A model generated the notes under the pieces. The model did no database searches. It was not told where the DNA came from and saw only the letters and a list, made by a program, of their open reading frames with translations. The position numbers and the translations under genes are program-made. Below are positions 1 to 8,215 of a stretch of DNA of 64,000 nucleotides, piece by piece. This DNA comes from Rhodobacter sp. (lineage in GTDB: Bacteria > Pseudomonadota > Alphaproteobacteria > Rhodobacterales > Rhodobacteraceae), in NCBI GenBank assembly GCA_020250125.1, contig JADCEL010000004.1:24000-87999 (forward strand). The letters run 5' to 3'. Numbering within the stretch: position 1 is the stretch's first letter; each line of letters starts with the position of its first letter.

Positions 1-56
1 CACAAAAGGACATACCCCGTCAGCGCGGCCAGGGCGGCCTTTCCTTCGTTGACCAT
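1..56 (-). CDS. 5' end of an unidentified gene downstream of dihydropyrimidinase
   Basis: An ATG at 56-54 lies four bases after the TGA of the dihydropyrimidinase gene and is preceded by a GGAG Shine-Dalgarno sequence inside the end of that gene. Eighteen codons are visible (MVNEGKAALAALTGYVLL) before the window edge, open and hydrophobic towards the end. Spacing suggests co-transcription with the gene at 61-1512. Transporter permeases are often found in this position in pyrimidine/hydantoin operons, but too little is present to assign a family. Confidence 0.5.
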   Translation of the reverse strand, partial: MVNEGKAALAALTGYVLL

Positions 57-60
57 TCCC

Positions 61-1512
61 TCAGACTCCACTTGCCGGAACACCGGTCCGCTGCACGGGG
101 CGCGGCGCGGTCAGTTGTTTCCAGGTTGACAGTGCCCGGTTCACCGCCGGGCGGGGATCGCGCGGCACGAAAGCCCCGTGGCCCTCGCGGCTGCGCACCT
201 CGCCGTCATGCACGGCGACATGCCCCCGTGTCAGGGTAAAACGCGGCAGACCGCTGACCGTCTTGCCCTCAAACACATTGTAGTCGATGGCAGACTGCTG
301 GCGTGCCGCCGTGATCGTCTTGGTCTTCGCCGGGTCCAGCACCACCAGATCGGCATCCGCCCCGACCAGCACTGCACCCTTCTTCGGATAAAGGTTCAGA
401 ATTTTCGCGATATTGGTCGAGGTGACGGCGACGAATTCGTTCGGCGTCAGCCGCCCGGTGACGACGCCATGGGTCCAAAGCATCGGCAGCCGGTCCTCCA
501 GCCCGCCGGTCCCGTTGGGGATTTTGGTGAAATCGCCAATACCGAACCGCTTCTGTTTGGTGGTAAACGAGCAGTGATCTGTCGCCACCACCGAAAGCGA
601 GCCGGATTGCAGCCCGGCCCACAGGCTGTCCTGATGCTGCTTGTTGCGGAAGGGCGGACTCATCACGCGCTGCGCCGCATGGTCCCAGTCGGGATGGGCG
701 TATTCGCTTTCGTCCAGCGTCAGGTGCTGGATCAGCGGCTCGCCCCAGACGCGCTTGCCCTGGGCGCGCGCGCGCCGGATCGCCTCGTGCGCCTCTTCGC
801 AGGAGGTGTGCACGACATAAAGCGGCACGCCCGCCATGTCGGCAATCATGATGGCGCGATTCGTCGCCTCTCCCTCCACCGCCGGGGGGCGGGAATAGGC
901 ATGGGCCTCGGGCCCGGTATTGCCCTCGGCCATCAGCCTGGCCTGCAATTCGGCCACGACATCGCCGTTCTCGGCATGAACCATCGCAAGCCCGCCCAGA
1001 TCACCCACGCGGCGGAAGCTGGCGAACAGCTCGTCATCGTTCACCATCAGGGCACCCTTGTAGGCCATGAAATGCTTGAACGATGTGATCCCGGCCTTGA
1101 CCGCGGCTTCCATGTCATCCCAGACCCGCTCACCCCACCAGGTGATCGCCATGTGATAGGAATAATCGCAGGCGGCGCGGCCGGATTTGTTGTGCCACAT
1201 CTGGGCCGCATCCATCAGCCCCTGCCCCTGCCCCGGCAGGATGAAATCCACCACCATGGTGGTGCCGCCCGACAGCGCCGCCCGCGTGCCGGATTCGAAA
1301 TCGTCCGACGAATAGGTGCCCATGAAGGGCATCTCGAGGTGGGTATGGGGATCGATCCCGCCGGGCATGATGAAGCAGCCGGTGGCGTCAAGCACCTCAT
1401 CGCCCTTCAGGTTCGGCCCGACGGCGGTGATGATGCCGCCCTCGATCAGCACATCGGCCTTGTAGGTCAGATCAGCGGTAACGATGGTGCCGTTTTTGAT
1501 GACTGTGGTCAT
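61..1512 (-). CDS. hydA: dihydropyrimidinase / D-hydantoinase
   Basis: A 483-residue cyclic amidohydrolase that opens the ring of dihydrouracil/dihydrothymine (or 5-substituted hydantoins) to N-carbamoyl-beta-amino acids, the second step of reductive pyrimidine breakdown. The metal site is complete: HTH (H56, H58), the MAYKG lysine (about K152) that is carbamylated in the family, H179 in MVHAE, H235 in VVHTS and D312 in ATDH. Length is normal. The start is ATG 1512 with GGAGGG eight bases upstream; this ribosome site lies inside the last codons of the preceding gene. The amidohydrolase at 2487-3737 and aminotransferase at 4575-5903 would complete the pathway to a semialdehyde. Dihydropyrimidine dehydrogenase (PydAB) is not in the window. 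Confidence 0.93.
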   Translation of the reverse strand: MTTVIKNGTIVTADLTYKADVLIEGGIITAVGPNLKGDEVLDATGCFIMPGGIDPHTHLEMPFMGTYSSDDFESGTRAALSGGTTMVVDFILPGQGQGLMDAAQMWHNKSGRAACDYSYHMAITWWGERVWDDMEAAVKAGITSFKHFMAYKGALMVNDDELFASFRRVGDLGGLAMVHAENGDVVAELQARLMAEGNTGPEAHAYSRPPAVEGEATNRAIMIADMAGVPLYVVHTSCEEAHEAIRRARAQGKRVWGEPLIQHLTLDESEYAHPDWDHAAQRVMSPPFRNKQHQDSLWAGLQSGSLSVVATDHCSFTTKQKRFGIGDFTKIPNGTGGLEDRLPMLWTHGVVTGRLTPNEFVAVTSTNIAKILNLYPKKGAVLVGADADLVVLDPAKTKTITAARQQSAIDYNVFEGKTVSGLPRFTLTRGHVAVHDGEVRSREGHGAFVPRDPRPAVNRALSTWKQLTAPRPVQRTGVPASGV

Positions 1513-2027
1513 CAGCTGTTCCCTCCGGTGAAGCTCAAAGACTCTGCAACTTTGCTAAACAGAAAAATCATTTTTGGGCATAGACTCAGGGCAAATCCAA
1601 ACATGGCCAAAGACAATGATAGATTGAAAAATCGCGCATTACTTCTTAACACTTGCCTGTTGTGTTCCGAGGATTTATCGTACTGTAAAGCAAGCTCTTT
1701 AAGTACAGCGTCCGCATTTCTGCCAGACTTAAGATCATCTTCAAATCTCTGAAATCTACGCCCAGTTGCAAATATCTTCACCGATCTCGCAGAGTACGCA
1801 GAAAGACCGGCAGCCAAACCTAGGAAGATCAAAGACAGGTCATCGTACCATGTGTTCGTACTAGCGCTATAAAGAGAGGAAACGACGCCAAACGTCGCCA
1901 GCAAAATTCCACAAAATGTGGTTGATCTTTGATCTGCGGCTATCATGAGTTGAAGTTCAGACTCGAGGTTACGTTCTGCTAATCGAAGACTTTCACTGAA
2001 CAGAAGATTGGCGTTTCTGTTTCTCAT
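1512..2027 (-). CDS. low-GC membrane protein of unknown function
   Basis: A 171-residue protein of no family I can name with certainty. It has an N-terminal amphipathic helix, hydrophobic segments at about 37-54, 62-82 and 133-157, and a charged helical linker between the second and third. The two-membrane-segment-plus-linker layout resembles SLATT-like effector membrane proteins, but that is only a likeness. Base composition is clearly lower in GC than in neighbouring genes, suggesting recent acquisition. ATG 2027 is preferred because an AGGA sits nine bases upstream; the frame stays open to a GTG at 2168, which would add a glycine-rich 47-residue extension. The TGA overlaps the dihydropyrimidinase ATG by one base (TGATG). 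Confidence 0.65.
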   Translation of the reverse strand: MRNRNANLLFSESLRLAERNLESELQLMIAADQRSTTFCGILLATFGVVSSLYSASTNTWYDDLSLIFLGLAAGLSAYSARSVKIFATGRRFQRFEDDLKSGRNADAVLKELALQYDKSSEHNRQVLRSNARFFNLSLSLAMFGFALSLCPKMIFLFSKVAESLSFTGGNS

Positions 2028-2227
2028 GTTAGGAGTCCTGAACTTGGTAAAGCCACCAGAACCTATAGACAAGGGTATCAGAAATGAGCCCACTCGCCCA
2101 CGGCCCACTCCGCCCCCACCGCCAGTACCGAAACCGAAGGAATGAAAACGACGTTCGGCAGTGACCACGTCATTCCCCCGTCGAACTCAAGATGCATGAT
2201 TTGCGCAGATATCCCGTTTGCTCAGAC

Positions 2228-2443
2228 TCAGCCAACAAGATCAAGCCTGCGCTCCACGCGCTCCAGCCGCTCTTCAATGCGGTCAACCCGCCGCGAAAGC
2301 GAGGCATATTGCATTTCCAGAATGCCAAGCCGTTCCTTGATTTCGCGCAGGTCTTCGCCGTGACGCGCAAGCGTGCCCTGTATGGCCTTGAGCGTCTCGA
2401 AAAGCAGCTCCATGGTGACTTCGCTGCGCTTGTCTGCGGGCAT
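2228..2443 (-). CDS. small coiled-coil protein
   Basis: A 71-residue, highly charged protein starting MPADKRSEVTMELL, with GGGAGG about ten bases before its ATG at 2443. From about residue 20 to the end it shows heptad-like spacing (LREIKERLGILE, then RVDRIEERLERVERRL), predicting a coiled coil that probably oligomerises. There is no membrane segment or enzyme motif. It follows the amidohydrolase by 43 bases on the same strand and could be its last operon member. Similar short coiled-coil proteins are common and uncharacterised in alphaproteobacteria. Function unknown. Confidence 0.65.
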   Translation of the reverse strand: MPADKRSEVTMELLFETLKAIQGTLARHGEDLREIKERLGILEMQYASLSRRVDRIEERLERVERRLDLVG

Positions 2444-2486
2444 CGCTGCCTCCCTACCACATCGGTCGAGTATAGCTCGTGCCCCC

Positions 2487-3737
2487 TCACGAGACCAGCC
2501 CCGCCGTCTCCAGCACGGCATGGAACAGCACGTCGGTTCCCGCCGCCGCCCAGTCCTGCGAAATCTCTTCTGCCTCGTTATGGCTCAGCCCGCCGACGCA
2601 GGGGCACATGATCATTACCGTGGGGGCCACGCGGTTGATCCAGCAGGCATCGTGCCCGGCCCCGCTGACGATATCCATGTGGGAATAGCCAAGCTTTTCA
2701 GCGGATTGCCGGACGATCTTCACAAGGCCCGGATCGAAGGTCACCGGGTCGAAATGCCCCACCGCCTCGATGCCAATCCCAAGGCCCAGTTCTGCGGCCA
2801 CCGCATGGGCGGCGCGTTCCACCTCGCCGCGCATCAGGTCCAGCTTGGTCTGGTCGGGGCTGCGGATATCGACCGTGAAGATCACCTTGCCGGGGATCAC
2901 GTTGCGCGAATTGGGAAAGACCTTGACCTGCCCCACCGCGCCGACGGCATTGGGCTGATGGCTCATGGCGATCTGGTGGACGCGTTCGGTGATCCGCGCC
3001 ATCCCCAGCCCTGCGTTCACCCGCATGGCCATCGGCGTTGATCCGGTATGGGCATCCTTGCCGGTCAGGGTAATCTCCAGCCACCACAGCCCCTGGCCAT
3101 GGGTCACCACGCCGATCTCCTTGCCTTCGGCCTCGAGGATCGGGCCCTGCTCGATGTGCAACTCCAGCATCGCATGCATCTTGCGGGCACCCACCGGTTC
3201 GTCGCCCACCCAGCCGATCCGCGCCAGTTCCCCGCCGAAACTCTTGCCCTCGGCATCGACGCGGCCATAGGCATAGTCCTGCGTGTGAATGCCCGCAAAG
3301 ACCCCGCTGGCCAGCATGGCGGGGGCAAAGCGCGCGCCTTCCTCGTTCGTCCAGTTGGTCACGACGATGGGATGGCGGGTGCGGATGCCATGATCGTTCA
3401 GGCTGCGCACCACTTCCAGCGCGCCCAGCACACCCAGCACGCCGTCAAACTTGCCGCCCGTCGGCTGGGTATCCAGATGCGATCCCATGTAGACAGGCAA
3501 GGCTGCGGCGTCTTCGCCGGGCCGGGTCGCAAACATCGTGCCCATGCTGTCCACAGCCATCGACAGGCCCGCAGCCTCGCACCATTGCCGGAACAGGGCG
3601 CGGCCTGCGGCATCGGCATCGGTCAGGGTCTGGCGGTTGTTGCCGCCCGCCACGCCGGGGCCGACCCTGGCCATATCCATCAGGCTGTCCCACAGCCGCG
3701 CGCCATTGATCCGCAGGTTTGCGCCTGAATTCTGCAT
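2487..3737 (-). CDS. Zn-dependent M20 amidohydrolase (beta-ureidopropionase / N-carbamoyl amino acid hydrolase)
   Basis: A 416-residue member of the M20 family that includes allantoate amidohydrolase, N-carbamoyl-L-amino acid hydrolase and beta-ureidopropionase. It is expected to cleave N-carbamoyl-beta-alanine to beta-alanine, CO2 and ammonia. Metal-ligand motifs are present: GSHLDTQPTGGKFDG (H87, D98) and NEEGARF (about 131-137), then the central dimerisation/substrate domain and a C-terminal GAGHDACW histidine motif. ATG 3737 was chosen because the protein then begins at the usual N-terminus; the frame stays open upstream to 4022, but those residues look non-native. A RutR-like operator lies 108 bases upstream, tying the gene to pyrimidine control. 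The exact carbamoyl substrate is inferred from neighbours. Confidence 0.9.
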   Translation of the reverse strand: MQNSGANLRINGARLWDSLMDMARVGPGVAGGNNRQTLTDADAAGRALFRQWCEAAGLSMAVDSMGTMFATRPGEDAAALPVYMGSHLDTQPTGGKFDGVLGVLGALEVVRSLNDHGIRTRHPIVVTNWTNEEGARFAPAMLASGVFAGIHTQDYAYGRVDAEGKSFGGELARIGWVGDEPVGARKMHAMLELHIEQGPILEAEGKEIGVVTHGQGLWWLEITLTGKDAHTGSTPMAMRVNAGLGMARITERVHQIAMSHQPNAVGAVGQVKVFPNSRNVIPGKVIFTVDIRSPDQTKLDLMRGEVERAAHAVAAELGLGIGIEAVGHFDPVTFDPGLVKIVRQSAEKLGYSHMDIVSGAGHDACWINRVAPTVMIMCPCVGGLSHNEAEEISQDWAAAGTDVLFHAVLETAGLVS

Positions 3738-3844
3738 GAACTCTTCGTTCCCGTCTCCATGCTGACCGGGGCCGCAGCCCCGGTCGGCTGACATCGCCAA
3801 GACCCGGGCCAAGACCCGGCGGTTCGGCTGAAAGGCATCATAAG

Positions 3845-3860
3845 CTGACCATCCGGTCAA
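3845..3860. promoter_or_regulatory. RutR-type operator upstream of the amidohydrolase
   Basis: CTGACCATCCGGTCAA matches the RutR consensus TTGACCAnnTGGTCAA at 12 of the 14 specified positions. It is centred about 115 bases upstream of the amidohydrolase ATG (3737). A second copy lies next to rutR at 5950-5965. Confidence 0.7.
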
Positions 3861-4201
3861 TAAAAATCCGTCCCTGCGGCAAGGAAAGCGATGCGGGCGT
3901 TGCCGCGGATGTGCGGGCAGCCCGGCATCCCTGCACTGCCCCCGGTCGGACGGGCCAACCATGTGCGCCGCAAGGCAGGCGGGGTGATCCAGACATGCCG
4001 CGCAGCGCCGTCGGGATGACACCGCTTCGGGTCTGCCGCGCCCGCCCGCCTGCGCCCTTCGTCAAAACGGGGCGGCGGCGCGGCGGGCGTCAGGCAAAGC
4101 GACCCGCGCAAGGCAGGGGGCAGACCGTTTGGCCCCTTGCCGCCGGTTGCGCAGCCGGGGTCCGCAGCCGGGACCCGCAGGGGGTGACCCTGCGGCGCCG
4201 C
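3861..4201. other. intergenic, no gene recognised
   Basis: High-GC sequence between the cupin gene and the amidohydrolase promoter. No credible coding frame, RNA gene or strong terminator was found. It separates two minus-strand transcription units, the downstream one having its own RutR-like box. Confidence 0.4.
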
Positions 4202-4498
4202 TTACCGGTCTGCGGCCTGTTTCAGCTCAACCTCGACAAAGCTCATCCCCGGACCATCGCAGATGACGTTGTGTTCCACCCCTTCGTTGCGGCGATAGGC
4301 GGTTCCGGCGGGCACCAGAACAGACCGTGTGGCACCGCCCGGCTCTTCCAGCAGCATCGGGCAGTCGGTGATGGCTGTGATCACATAATCATGCCCGTGC
4401 CGGTGCCAGCCCGTCTCGGCGCCGGGGCCAAAGTCGAACCGGGTCACGCGCACCCGCGCGTCATCGATCAGGGTGGTGGCAGTGCAGGCCGGACGCAT
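4202..4498 (-). CDS. small single-domain cupin protein
   Basis: A 98-residue cupin. The first cupin motif is seen in GWHRHGHDYV (two histidines plus the upstream glutamate in GAETG), followed by the hydrophobic beta strands, and a second motif around NEGVEHNVI supplies another histidine. The fold therefore has plausible metal ligands. It lies 76 bases downstream of the aminotransferase gene on the same strand and is probably in that operon. Small cupins of this kind are frequent beside amino-acid and pyrimidine catabolic genes, but no reaction is established. ATG 4498 follows a GGGAAGA. Confidence 0.8.
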   Translation of the reverse strand: MRPACTATTLIDDARVRVTRFDFGPGAETGWHRHGHDYVITAITDCPMLLEEPGGATRSVLVPAGTAYRRNEGVEHNVICDGPGMSFVEVELKQAADR

Positions 4499-4574
4499 GG
4501 CAGTCTTCCCGTTGCAAAGGGTAAGGGGGGGATGGACAGGCGCGCAGCGGGGTGATGCCGCGCGCGCCGTCCGG

Positions 4575-5903
4575 TCAGGCGAGTGTCTTCAGCACCCCGG
4601 CCAGCGTGCCGATCAATTCGTCGATCTGCGGCTTTTCGATGATCAGCGGCGGCGACATGGCGATGATGTCGCCGGTGGTGCGGATCAGGATGCCCTTGTC
4701 AAAGGCGGCCAGGAAGGCGTTGAAGGCGCGCCTGGTCGGCTCTCCGGCAATCGGCTCCAGTTCGACCGCACCGATCAGGCCCATGTTGCGGATGTCGATG
4801 ACATGGGGCAGGCCCTTGAGCGAATGCAGCGCCTCTTCCCAATAGGGCGCGATGGCCGCCGCGCGTTCGAACAGCGCCTCTTCGCGGTAGGTTTCCAGCG
4901 TGGCAATCCCGGCGGCGCTGGCAATGGGGTTGCCCGAATAGGTGTAGCCGTGGAACAGCTCGATCATGTGTTCCGGCCCGGTCATGAAGGCATCGTGGAC
5001 CTCGGCGGTGGTCAGAACCGCGCCCATCGGGATCACCCCGTTGGTCAGGCCCTTGGCCGTGGTCATCATGTCCGGCAGAACGTTGAAATACTGTGCGGCG
5101 AAGGGCGCGCCAAGACGGCCGAAGCCGGTGATGACCTCGTCGAAAATCAGCAGGATGCCGTGCTTTCTGGTGATCGCGCGCAGCTTTTCCAGATAGCCCT
5201 TCGGCGGCAGGATCACGCCGGTCGACCCGGCCACGGGTTCCACGATCACGGCGGCGATGGTTTCGGCCCCGTGCAGGGCAACGATGCGTTCCAGCTCATC
5301 CGCCAGATTGGCGCCGTTTTCCGGCTGCCCTTTGGAAAAGGCGTTCACCGCCGGCAGATGGGTGTGGGGCAAGTGATCGACCCCGCCCAGCAGCGTGCCG
5401 AAGACCTTGCGGTTGTTGACGATGCCGCCCACCGAAATCCCGCCGAAGTTCACGCCGTGATAGCCGCGTTCGCGCCCGATCAGCCGGGTGCGCGCCCCAT
5501 CGCCGCGCGCGCGGTGCCAGGCGATGGCCAGCTTCAGCGCCGTCTCGACGCTTTCGGACCCGGAATTGGTGTAAAAGACATGTTCGATGCCCCTGGGCGC
5601 AATATCGATCAGGCGGTTGGCCAGTTCGAAGGCCACGGGATGGCCCATCTGAAAGGCCGGGGCATAGTCAAGCTCTGCCGCCTGGCGCTGGATCGCCCCG
5701 GTGATGCGGGGGCGGCAGTGGCCGGCGTTGCAGCACCACAGACCCGCCGTGCCATCCAGCACCTGACGCCCGTCCGAGGTGGTGTAATGCATGTCCCTGG
5801 CGGCCACGAACATGCGCGGTGCCTTCTTGAACTGGCGGTTCGCGGTAAAGGGCATCCAGAATGCGTTCAGATCATTCGGTGTCGCTTTGCGGTCAAGGGG
5901 CAT
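4575..5903 (-). CDS. omega-amino acid:pyruvate aminotransferase (class III)
   Basis: A 442-residue PLP-dependent class III aminotransferase. The signature is complete: LIFDEVITGFGR (D255 contacts the PLP nitrogen) and TTAKGLTNG, where K284 forms the Schiff base. The N-terminus (NAFWMPFTANRQF) is typical of the beta-alanine:pyruvate transaminase group. In this operon the likely donor is beta-alanine or beta-aminoisobutyrate from pyrimidine breakdown, giving malonate semialdehyde or its methyl analogue. ATG 5903 has an AAGGAAA site. The RutR-like operator at 5950-5965 lies 47-62 bases upstream, in the divergent promoter region shared with rutR. Confidence 0.92.
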   Translation of the reverse strand: MPLDRKATPNDLNAFWMPFTANRQFKKAPRMFVAARDMHYTTSDGRQVLDGTAGLWCCNAGHCRPRITGAIQRQAAELDYAPAFQMGHPVAFELANRLIDIAPRGIEHVFYTNSGSESVETALKLAIAWHRARGDGARTRLIGRERGYHGVNFGGISVGGIVNNRKVFGTLLGGVDHLPHTHLPAVNAFSKGQPENGANLADELERIVALHGAETIAAVIVEPVAGSTGVILPPKGYLEKLRAITRKHGILLIFDEVITGFGRLGAPFAAQYFNVLPDMMTTAKGLTNGVIPMGAVLTTAEVHDAFMTGPEHMIELFHGYTYSGNPIASAAGIATLETYREEALFERAAAIAPYWEEALHSLKGLPHVIDIRNMGLIGAVELEPIAGEPTRRAFNAFLAAFDKGILIRTTGDIIAMSPPLIIEKPQIDELIGTLAGVLKTLA

Positions 5904-5949
5904 GATGTTTCCTTCGGATCGCCGCCGCAGCGGGCGGGCACGGGATGGT

Positions 5950-5965
5950 TTGACCAATCGGTCAG
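5950..5965. promoter_or_regulatory. RutR-type operator between aminotransferase and rutR
   Basis: TTGACCAATCGGTCAG matches TTGACCAnnTGGTCAA at 12 of 14 specified positions; its first half-site is perfect. It lies between the divergent aminotransferase (ATG 5903) and rutR (ATG 6089), so a bound dimer could control both the catabolic operon and the regulator. Confidence 0.75.
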
Positions 5966-6008
5966 TTTCAGACTAGCAAGGCTCAGGACTCAGCAAGGAT
6001 ACCTTCCG

Positions 6009-6092
6009 ATGACCCAGCCTTGGGACCTGACGGCAGGCTACCCACCGGACCTGTCCGTGGCAAGCACCGCTCTGCGGTTGCAGCCCCGATGA
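6009..6092 (+). CDS. possible 27-codon leader ORF overlapping rutR
   Basis: An ATG at 6009 opens a 27-residue frame (MTQPWDLTAGYPPD...) whose TGA at 6090-6092 overlaps the rutR ATG as ATGA. An AAGGA lies about ten bases upstream, a better ribosome site than the one visible before rutR itself. It could couple translation to rutR. Chance overlap is possible, and rutR might instead start upstream. Confidence 0.25.
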   Translation: MTQPWDLTAGYPPDLSVASTALRLQPR

Positions 6093-6697
6093 CGCGGCCG
6101 AGGACGCGAATCCAGCAGCGCAATTCCGAAACCATCCTCGAGGCGGCGCTGGAGGTGTTTTCGCAGCAAGGCTTCCGGGGGGCGACACTGGACCAGATCG
6201 CCGAAGTGGCGGGCCTGTCGAAGCCGAACCTGCTGTATTACTTCGCCTCGAAAGAGGCGATTCACGGGGCGCTCCTGTCGGGGTTGCTGGCAACCTGGCT
6301 GAACCCGCTGCGGGCGATGGACCCGGACGGCGACCCTGTTGCGGAACTTCTGGGCTATGTGCGCCGCAAGCTGGAACTCAGCCGGGACTTTCCGCGCGAA
6401 AGCCGTCTTTTCGCCAATGAGATGCTGCAGGGCGCGCCGCGCATCCGCGCCGCGCTTGAGGGAGAGTTGCGGGACCTGGTACAGGAGAAATCCGCAGTGC
6501 TGCAACGCTGGATGGACGAGGGCCGCCTTGCCCCGGTCCACCCGGTACACCTGATCTTTTCGGTCTGGGCGCTGACCCAGCATTATGCCGATTTCGATGT
6601 TCAGGTCAGGGCGGTTCTGGGCAAGGCCGCAGCCGACCCCTTTCCCGAGGCGGGGCAGTTCCTTGAGGTGTTGTTCCGGCGGCTGCTGGAACCGTGA
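6089..6697 (+). CDS. rutR: TetR-family pyrimidine regulator RutR
   Basis: A 202-residue TetR-family repressor. The N-terminal helix-turn-helix spans about residues 14-60 (ILEAALEVFSQQGFRG, then TLDQIAEVAGLSKPNLLYYF), and the C-terminal ligand domain keeps the RutR-like stretches SRLFANEMLQGAP and HLIFSVWALTQHYADF. In E. coli, RutR binds uracil/thymine and releases operators of the form TTGACCAnnTGGTCAA; two such boxes occur here, next to this gene and upstream of the amidohydrolase. ATG 6089 gives the usual N-terminal length. A weak ribosome site and the overlapping leader frame suggest translational coupling. Confidence 0.88.
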   Translation: MTRPRTRIQQRNSETILEAALEVFSQQGFRGATLDQIAEVAGLSKPNLLYYFASKEAIHGALLSGLLATWLNPLRAMDPDGDPVAELLGYVRRKLELSRDFPRESRLFANEMLQGAPRIRAALEGELRDLVQEKSAVLQRWMDEGRLAPVHPVHLIFSVWALTQHYADFDVQVRAVLGKAAADPFPEAGQFLEVLFRRLLEP

Positions 6698-6877
6698 GGG
6701 GGGGTGGGCATACCGGGACGGGCGGCGGCATGGTGTTCCTGCCGGGTTGTCTGGCCCGCACCGGCCGAGGCGTGACCGGGACCGTTGACCAGCATCGCTG
6801 ATGGCGTGTCGGCGGCGGCACCACAGCGCGGCCATGGCCGCAAGACGGTGATGACCGATACCGGCAGCCCCCGACGG

Positions 6878-7085
6878 GTGCCTGACGTCAGCTTCGACGA
6901 AGACCGCAACCGCAAACGCCACCGGCCTGAAAGCCGTGCGATCATCGGCAAGCCCGCCCTGAACATCCACAAAACCGCACGCCCGGAAATTGCCCTCCGA
7001 CGAAACCGCAGGCGCGCCGGATGGGCCGCTGCCGTTGCAGGATCAGCCACCGGTGACTGCCACAGCGCCGGGCGCGGCCCCTGCG
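6878..7085 (+). pseudogene. remnant of an ISAs1-family transposase, 3' end (copy 1)
   Basis: Reading forward from 6878, the translation VPDVSFDEDRNRKRHRPES continues through PALNIHKTARPE to RRNRRRAGW. This follows the C-terminal pattern of ISAs1 transposases (LDV-F-ED-R..., PEN...ALN, R-KR-AGW). The rest of the transposase is absent. The last 88 bases are identical to a second remnant at 8291-8378. The remnant lies in the 680-base gap between rutR and the LysE gene, where nothing else was recognised. Confidence 0.55.
6998..7085 (+). repeat. 88-bp perfect direct repeat, copy 1
   Basis: The 88 bases are identical to 8291-8378. They cover the final transposase-like codons (RRNRRRAGW) and the sequence beyond, including the palindrome CACCGGTG. 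The two copies bracket the LysE-family gene in the same orientation, 1293 bases apart. Confidence 0.95.
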
Positions 7086-7375
7086 GTTGCGACCTGCACC
7101 GTTCGCAAATGCCGCTTCGCTGTCCCGGTCCTCTGGCATGCCCGGCGGAAGCCACGCCGGGTTCACCCGCTGTTCAAACGGTTGCGTCGTTTGTCCAAGG
7201 CACTGTCCTGCGCATCCGCAGCGTCGGATGTAACGCCCGGGACCCGGGCCGAAGGACTGCGGCACGGGCAGGATTCCCGTCATCGCATCGGTCATCGGGG
7301 TGGTTGCGGATGGCGCGGTACCCTGCAACTTTGCCTTCATCCTTTTGACGCATCGCCTGATGCCCTGGTTCGCCT

Positions 7376-7972
7376 TCACCGCAGCAGCATCCAGACAGCG
7401 ACGGCAGCCAGCATACCGCCAAAGAAAATGTTCATGCGCCGTGCGCCGGAGGCACTCCGAAACCGCCGCGCAAGAAGATCGCCGGCGAGTGTCCAAACGG
7501 TGAATGCAAGCAGGTTGTTCAGCGTGAACACGACGGTGATCCAGACCACCAGCGCAGGATCATTGACCCCCGAGCCAGGCAGGAACTGCGTGAACATGAG
7601 CGCGATAATCAGCCAGGCTTTGGGATTGAGCAGGAGCAGGATCGCCCCATCCACGACAGATGCCTGTCGTGCCTCGGTCGTGCCTGTCGTGGCCCCTGCG
7701 CGCAGGAACCCCCAGGCAAGCCAGAAAACATAAGCGGCCCCGCCATAGCGCAGCAGGTCGAACAGAACCGGGCTCAGCGTTGCGAGCCCCGAGAACCCCA
7801 GCCCAACAGCCGCTGTCACAATGAAGGTGGCAAGGTGATAGCCGATTGTCGCTGGAACAGAGGCGCGCAATCCGAAGCGTCCACCGATGGCGGCAAAGAA
7901 CATGTTGCCGGGTCCGGGGCTGTAAGCCAACGGCACAAGAAACAGCAAAAGGGCGATGGTCATTTCGAACAT
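7376..7972 (-). CDS. LysE/RhtB-family amino-acid exporter
   Basis: A 198-residue inner-membrane protein with about six hydrophobic segments and the LysE-family signature near its N-terminus (LVPLAYSPGPGNMFF, then GRFGLRASVPATIGY). The central NPKAWLI motif is also typical. Members export amino acids or small metabolites such as homoserine, threonine or azetidine-type analogues; the substrate here cannot be told. ATG 7972 follows AAGGAG at ideal spacing. The gene stands alone on the minus strand between two ISAs1-like remnants carrying the 88-bp repeat, so it may have been carried in or been shuffled by an IS event. Confidence 0.88.
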   Translation of the reverse strand: MFEMTIALLLFLVPLAYSPGPGNMFFAAIGGRFGLRASVPATIGYHLATFIVTAAVGLGFSGLATLSPVLFDLLRYGGAAYVFWLAWGFLRAGATTGTTEARQASVVDGAILLLLNPKAWLIIALMFTQFLPGSGVNDPALVVWITVVFTLNNLLAFTVWTLAGDLLARRFRSASGARRMNIFFGGMLAAVAVWMLLR

Positions 7973-8215
7973 GAGGGACTCCTTCAAGGGTCGCCACAAG
8001 TTGCTTGATCAGCCCCCCTTCCTGCGACCCGCTTCCTGCTGAAAGGCTGGTGGCGAATTGAGTGCCGCGCAACGGGACGGCCGGGGCACCCCGAAGATGT
8101 CCCGGCTGCAAATCACTCAAAGCGGCCGAAGAACGCCCTGGTGCCGCCCCTCCGCGTCGAGGCGGGCATCCTGCCGCGTCTTGTCCCGCACCCCGCCCGA
8201 AACCGCGCCGGCACC

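Noticed and set aside
4473..6092. A 539-codon plus-strand frame opposite the aminotransferase
   Set aside because: Shadow frame. Only its last 27 codons (from ATG 6009) have an independent argument, listed separately at low confidence.
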